Source: Gaertneriomyces semiglobifer
Lineage: Eukaryota > Chytridiomycota > Chytridiomycetes > Spizellomycetales > Spizellomycetaceae
DNA length: 64,000 nucleotides
Direction of reading: 5' to 3'
Assembly (NCBI GenBank): GCA_025558075.1
Contig: JAHLKF010000001.1
Location: 1,612,001-1,676,000 of the forward strand
Part shown: in pieces, positions 58,981 through 64,000 of the stretch
Numbering within the stretch: position 1 is the stretch's first letter
Layout: each line of letters opens with the position of its first letter
The notes under the pieces: generated by a model
What the model was told of the DNA's origin: nothing
Database searches by the model: none
The model's input: only the letters and a program-made list of their open reading frames with translations
Program-made: the position numbers and the translations under genes

Positions 58981-61314
58981 GCTGGTTTCGCTGTGTCGTC
59001 AACCAGGCAGAATCCGTACCGGGTCATGTCCTTTTATTCTTTTTGCAATGAGTGGTATTTTTAGACATGGACGAACAATCGACCGTCGTGTCACAGGTTA
59101 TAAGGAGCATCATGCAGCTTGGCGGAGGCGCCGACCGGTGGATCCAACGTGCGGCATTCGTAATGCGAGGTCCTTTGCCTTGGCCTGTCGATGTCAAACC
59201 ATCCTATTGTTGCCGACCTTGAATACAAGTAACACAACCTGTGGGCTGCGCCTTGCGTTGTCGTCTCATCGAAAATTGAAAATCATTGATTGCCTGCTGA
59301 AGGTTTGTGATACAAACCTGCTTCTACGCCATTGGAATCTTCGGAGATGAAAGGTTGTTTGTTATGCGATTGGAATATCCTTGCTCTGCACGTCGTTGTT
59401 TATTTCCCGAAGCGTGACGACAACATATAGATATGGATTACTTCGGCTGTGGTCGCTGGTCATCCAGGGCTTGTTCACCTTGAGCATCTCAATACTTCTT
59501 GAAGAATTGTGCACTGTGCTTCTTGTAACGTGGCTCGAGTTTGGCGGGTAACGCTGACTCCTTCCATGATGGATACCTTTGCAGCAGCATTAAGTGACCG
59601 TTGAGGGCACCAAACAAGTTCGCGCGGCGCTTCTAAGCCCTGCGACTGTGATTGAGACTGTGAATAGTACAGCATGGCATTCTCTCACACCGTAAGTGTG
59701 TGTGCAGGGCGACGTGGCGGACGGCTTCCAGTTTTGAAATTAACATTTTACTTCAATGGACATGCGTAAATTGAGATCGTTTTTGGCTTCGTAAAATCAC
59801 TTGTTTTCTTATTCAGCATTCTATTATGGCGAAGTGGGCATTTTGCAACTGTGGCCGATGCATTACAGCAAGTTACTGCCTGCGTAATGGTGCTAATGGT
59901 TCACCTTGAAGGCAAACAAAACCGCGTGTGGAAATGACGGGCCTTAGGCATCGGTGAAGACTTAAAGAATCCCCGAACGTTTTGGTTAAGGTGGGAAAAG
60001 TCAAGATCCGAAGACGCAGAGAGGTAAGCCCTGAAATATATTTATAGAAACCCCGCACTCGCTGCCAGATGTGTGTGCGATTTGTCTGTCAGAACAAAGT
60101 GGCGAGGAGCCGTCCGTGCGTGGCAGCGACTTGAATGTCGATGATCTGCTAGTGTTTGAAATTGAGGAGAGTGGGAAAAATGGAGGTGGGGCATGCCGGC
60201 ACCAAGCAATGGTGGACTGAGAATCACAGTGTGAGTCCTTCATCCCGGTAATCTTCGGTCAATATCATCCCCATGGTTTATCCCCCAGTAGTAGTGTCCC
60301 ATTTGCCGAATGCGCCACAAAACAAGTGCTGCTGAGCAGGTTTTTGGAGAGGTTTTTGATGCAGAGTTAGTTGCGAGCTTCGACAAATAGCACCAGCAGG
60401 GATCTTCTCCAATTCACAGCACCACCACGACGGGCAGCTCTGTGGGATTTTGGTTGGGACGGTTGCTCACCCGTCCCAAGCACCAAACTCAAGAACAATG
60501 GCAGAGCTATGGGACTTGATGCAACAGCGGCAGCAGCAGATAAATGCCGTCAATTACAGGAAGATCGCTTCGACTGCGGCATGAGCAAAATGATTGTTTT
60601 AATTGCTGTAGAAAACCGCAGCGGTGCGCCGGCTTCAGGTGGAAAGATTGGCCAAACGGTTCAGCATTGGAAACCTACAAGCATCCATTAGTGTTGGAGC
60701 TATCGATAGAAGCGGACATGGCTCCAACAATAGTGCGATCCTGGAAAAGAGCGGAGAAGCGCTGGAAGACGCCGAGTGGGTAGCAGTAGTAGTAACCTAG
60801 AAACTAGTACTGGTCATCGTAGTATCACTGGTCACTGTCAATCCTCATTCCGTTGAGACGACCCAGTTGCATCTGACGAGTTCGTGATTGGTCTCTGTAC
60901 AGTACCTCACCGCTCGCTGGGATGCCAATCTGTGTTTGCAGCGACCGGCGGTTTTTTTGTTTTTGTTTTCTAGTTCGGCGGCAGCACTCGTCCGTGAATA
61001 AATTAGCACGGGTAGTTATATACTGGGCCTTTACAAGCGAACATTGCCGAACAACGGCCTGTTCGATATGTTCTGAAAAAGAACATGAAGGTATCTATCT
61101 CATCAGAGAAGGGACTGACCGACTGACAGTCCTCACGAAGACCTAACGAACTTATCATAATGCAAGTTCGCCTTCAGCTCTGGATCTGTGTCATACGTCC
61201 CTAGTTACCCTGATTCGCCCGCGTCCGGCCTTTATGCCATAGCAGCCATACCACAGTCAAAAGTAATTTTACCACAGCAACCGCCCCATCCAAAAGCCAT
61301 TCATGGCTGTTCCC

Positions 61315-61433
61315 GGGGGTGGTTGTGCGTCACGAAGAACGTGGTAGCAGATGAATGGTCTGCATAATTATACAAGTGGGGGTGGTTGTGGGGGAACCCG
61401 GTTGTGGGGGTGTTGTATATGTGAGTGTGGGGG
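61315..61433 (+). promoter_or_regulatory. cluster of G5 tracts with G-quadruplex potential
   Basis: Runs of five G lie at 61315-61319, 61378-61382, 61390-61394, 61406-61410 and 61429-61433 on the plus strand. Four runs fall within 56 bases with loops of 7, 11 and 18, about 280-335 bases before the protoglobin start. This could form a quadruplex in single-stranded DNA. Confidence 0.4.
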
Positions 61434-61608
61434 ACGCCGGGACGTGGTTTGTGGGGTTGCTCATTCAGGTTCATCATTGGCGCGTAGAATCGAACCTTCT
61501 CAATCAAATCAGCCAGCCTCCGAGGCCATGCATGCATCATGCTGCCATGAAGACGCCTTTTCCACGCTAGTCATTCTCATTGTCTCTGAAGTAGGCACTC
61601 GCAAGGAA

Positions 61609-61616
61609 TATAAAAG
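61609..61616 (+). promoter_or_regulatory. TATA box of the protoglobin gene
   Basis: TATAAAAG lies 106 bases upstream of the start codon at 61715. This is a perfect TATA consensus, and it would put initiation at roughly 61640, giving a short leader. A strong TATA suggests regulated rather than housekeeping expression (inferred). Confidence 0.6.
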
Positions 61617-61714
61617 GGGGGCCACCATGAGCATGCCCCCTTCCCCTCTCGTTCGCAGCCTGTATTGCACACTTGCTATTCTCCACTCATAACGTAATAT
61701 AAGATAACACCATC

Positions 61715-62598
61715 ATGACTACAAAAAGTCCCATCATCAAGCACATTGATCGTAAGTTTCCACTAGCTCCCCTGCAATACACGCTCTTTGGTCCACGCAT
61801 CTTAATACATCCATTGTAGGTCGACGATTATATACTGATGTGCAGTACCGCTTCCAGTATGTCGCATCGTTTGCCAACTTTGGCGAAGAGGACATCAAGT
61901 ACATCAAGGCATCCGCCCCAATCGTGGCTCCTCTGGTGCCTGCTATCGTAGATGCCGTATACGATCAATTGTTCCAGTTTGACATCACAAAAGCGCATTT
62001 CCTCCCGCGTATGGCTGGATTCGAAGGAAAAGTGGAAGGCGATCTGGATCACCTTAATGTAGGGTCCGAGGCCATCAAGTTCCGTAAGGGTATGTTACAC
62101 ACTAGCGTTTTCTCAAAAGTCGTCCCAACAAATACGCAATGATCTAACTTTTTTTCTTTTTCAAATCTAGGTTTCCTGTCCAACTACTTGAAGAAGCTCG
62201 TCACAGGGTCATATGATGAAAACTTTGTCAAGTACCTCGACTGGGTTGGCAAAATCCACATTGACACACCGGACAAAAAATCCAAAATCAATGTCGAGTA
62301 CATCCACTGCAACGCCTTGTTTGCTTGGCTTCACGGCTTCTTGGCCGAGACGTTAGACGCACACCCTGATCTGCAAGCAGATCCTGTGGCCCGGTCAAAG
62401 ACGCTTGCGGCCTTCAGCAAACTTCTGTGGATCCAAAACGATTTGTTTGCGAAATACTATGTGCGTGACGGAGCCGAGTTTACGGGTCTCGGCCAGAAGT
62501 CGTCGTGCTTTTCAAAACAAAACTGGTTAGGTATCGCTGGAGTAGCCAGTCTGTCAGTTGCCGTTGGCTACGGACTCAAGTGCCTGCTAGACCGTTAG
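61715..62598 (+). CDS. protoglobin-domain protein with C-terminal membrane anchor
   Basis: Three exons (61715-61751, 61820-62089, 62171-62598; all phase-1 joins) give 244 residues. The fold opens as in archaeal protoglobins and globin-coupled sensors: VQYRFQYVASFANFGEEDIKYIK and LVPAIVDAVYDQLFQFD. The proximal heme His is probably in VGKIHID, followed by the H-helix sequence VEYIHCNALFAWLHGF. Instead of a signalling domain, the C-terminus carries a hydrophobic segment (WLGIAGVASLSVAVGYGLKCL), so the protein should be tail-anchored. It may sense or detoxify oxygen, NO or CO at a membrane (inferred). Its 37-base first exon is very short. Confidence 0.85.
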
Positions 62599-62650
62599 AA
62601 TTAATATGGACGCACCTATATCATTCAATAAATATACGTTTCACAGTACG

Positions 62651-64000
62651 CTAGTTATCTATCTTTGCCTCTACCCCTGTCGCTTTTGGCCAATCGAGAT
62701 GGATTTCCAAAACATCCAACTCTAAAACCTTGGCCGATTCTACTTTTAACAAGTCCGCAAGGCAAGGCGTTGTCCTGCCATTATCACCGTGTACAAACTC
62801 CTTGACATACGTGCCGGCACTGGTCGTCAAGTCGGCACGGATAACATCCGTGGGTTCCGCTGGGTTAGACTCAGTGGTTGGCGCTGCCGGATATACTCGC
62901 AGTTTCTCAATCACTTTGTCTCGCACAAGGTCCGCTCGCCTGTTCCAATTCAAATCAGATTATCGCGGATTGGCTCTTCTGAAACGCCGCTACTTACCGC
63001 GGTACCCGAGTCGGGTTCCGTTGCTTCACCGCAAGGTCCTTGATTTGCGATATTTCGACCAATTGCTCAGGCGTAACCGGTGAAGATAGTTTAACGAGGG
63101 TACTAAAAAACCCCAAAGAAACAAGTCAGAGAGGAGGCAAAGAAGTCATGAAAGCGCAACGACGCACCTATAACTCTTGGACTTCGTGTCAGCCGCGTCT
63201 TTCAAATGCTTGATGGTGTCCCTATTTGGTACAGCGCATCAGTTCGTCATCAGCCACGAGTTGGCATTGTCGGTAAAAAGAGAGGCATACTTGTCCACGA
63301 TTTGGAGATCACGGGCTTCTATCATCTCGACGGCCGCGGTGTTGATATCTTGCTGTAAAGCGGCAAACTCGGCGGACGTCGCTTCCACGCGACGAGGATT
63401 TATGAGTTCGAGATAGAAGGGACGACCACGGCCGAGCATGAGGACATCGGCGTCTTCTCTGCCGGAAGAGTAAAACTTGTGCTCTACAACAAAAGAAAAA
63501 ACAAAAAAGGCGGCGAACAGTTGAGTGATTTGTTATTTGCAAGCGAACGAAAAACGGTCAGGCACGGGGGTTTTACCGTCATTGCGAAAGAATGCATCGA
63601 CTTTCGTGGCAATCAGTTCTTCCACAGAGTGTTCCGCAAGTCGCTTCCCACCAATGATCCACGGCGAGTTGCTGATGCCTCTTCGGAGCTTCAAGTATCG
63701 GCCTAACATGGAGCAACGCGGTTAAAATAGCGTAATGGCGCTTTGAATCCAGCTGTGAGCGTACCTGCAACATATATGGCTGCATATTGTACAGCCTTTT
63801 CTTCCAACTTGGGGAGGGTCGAGATAGCGGGCGGCGGACACATGCCATGTCTAATGATGCATGAAGGTCAATATACGGCGCATCAGGGAGAAGGGTCATC
63901 TATGTTTGTGAACTAACGCGGTGAAGTGCTGGTACGAAAGTTTGTCGACAGATTTCGCAATCTTTTCAAACGAAGCACCGGAAATGATTTGTCGCCCCTT
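62651..64000 (-). CDS. PUS10: PUS10 tRNA pseudouridine synthase, 3' part
   Basis: Seven visible exons (64000-63918, 63850-63765, 63702-63577, 63483-63291, 63221-63168, 63102-62998, 62939-62651), all phase-consistent; the 5' part lies beyond the right edge. Matching segments: AGRYLKLRRGISNSPWIIGG, EHSVEELIA, the catalytic-Asp block SGREDADVLMLGRGRPF, INPRR, and near the end AGTYVKEFVHGDNGRTTPC with LDVLEIHLDWP. PUS10 makes pseudouridine 54/55 in tRNA in archaea and some eukaryotes and also helps microRNA processing in mammals. Yeasts lost it, so its presence supports an early-diverging fungus. The exon ending at 63918 is the least certain. Confidence 0.9.

Larger units (their letters stand above)
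58981..61714. other. 2.7 kb without a supported gene
   Basis: Frames up to 177 residues occur (58817-59350 plus overlaps the RAX1 exon) but none has a recognisable product. 60371-60783 has two overlapping frames of unclear value. The right end holds a G-tract cluster and a TATA box for the protoglobin gene, listed separately. This is the largest quiet region besides 13.4-16.3 kb. Confidence 0.45.

Overview
This is nuclear DNA from a fungus, most likely an early-diverging zoosporic one (Chytridiomycota, in the style of Spizellomyces). The reasons are dense protein genes with short GT-AG introns (about 55-220 bases, mostly 60-90), purely eukaryotic content (RNPS1, RED, pICln, CDC48, PEX5, YL1, farnesyltransferase alpha, PUS10), and fungal families (RAX1-like RGS protein, RGS plus DUF4395) beside animal-like ones (TMEM208/SND2, a COPS9-like peptide, SFI1). 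The lineage is an inference. No operon, CRISPR array, rRNA, convincing tRNA or intact mobile element was seen.

Layout: 1-6 kb holds a partial gene at the left edge, a Pro/Ser-rich single-span membrane protein behind a tandem GGCAAA array, RNPS1 (-) and a Sec14/GOLD lipid-transfer protein (-). 6-20 kb holds PEX5 (+), a very long IQ/CH/DH protein (+), a 3.7 kb mostly empty stretch with a strong inverted repeat, and an unrecognised 1063-residue zinc-binding protein (+). 20-30 kb holds an 85-residue COPS9-like protein (+), an SDR ending in SKL (+), dolichyl-diphosphatase (-), a small membrane protein (-), RGS-DUF4395 (-) and an ASPSCR1/UBX protein (+). 30-39 kb holds a tail-anchored microprotein, a new-looking repeat protein, a nitronate monooxygenase ending in SKL, a mitochondrial-type microprotein, YL1/VPS72 (-) and a nucleotide-sugar transporter (+). 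39-53 kb holds acyl-CoA oxidase (+), CDC48 (-), MIX17/CHCHD2 (+), TMEM208/SND2 (+), RRP8 (-), RED (+) and farnesyltransferase alpha (-). 53-64 kb holds pICln (-), SFI1 (+), a RAX1-like protein (-), a 2.7 kb gap, a tail-anchored protoglobin (+) and the 3' part of PUS10 (-), cut by the right edge.

Functional threads: (1) peroxisomes, with the PTS1 receptor PEX5, two enzymes ending in SKL (SDR and nitronate monooxygenase) and an acyl-CoA oxidase that lacks PTS1; (2) the CDC48 segregase and its UBX adaptor ASPSCR1; (3) RNA processing (RNPS1, RED, pICln, RRP8, PUS10); (4) membrane targeting and signalling (SND2, RGS-DUF4395, RAX1-like, Sec14-GOLD, FNTA). Many genes are divergent or convergent pairs with very short spacers. 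Exon-intron models were built by hand: I matched splice phase and family alignment for each intron, so boundaries are predictions. The most novel items are the F-Y-x-Q-L repeat protein at 30984-32108, the 14-base-phased GGCAAA array at 516-574, the tail-anchored protoglobin, the COPS9-like microprotein and the inverted repeat at 13170-13243.
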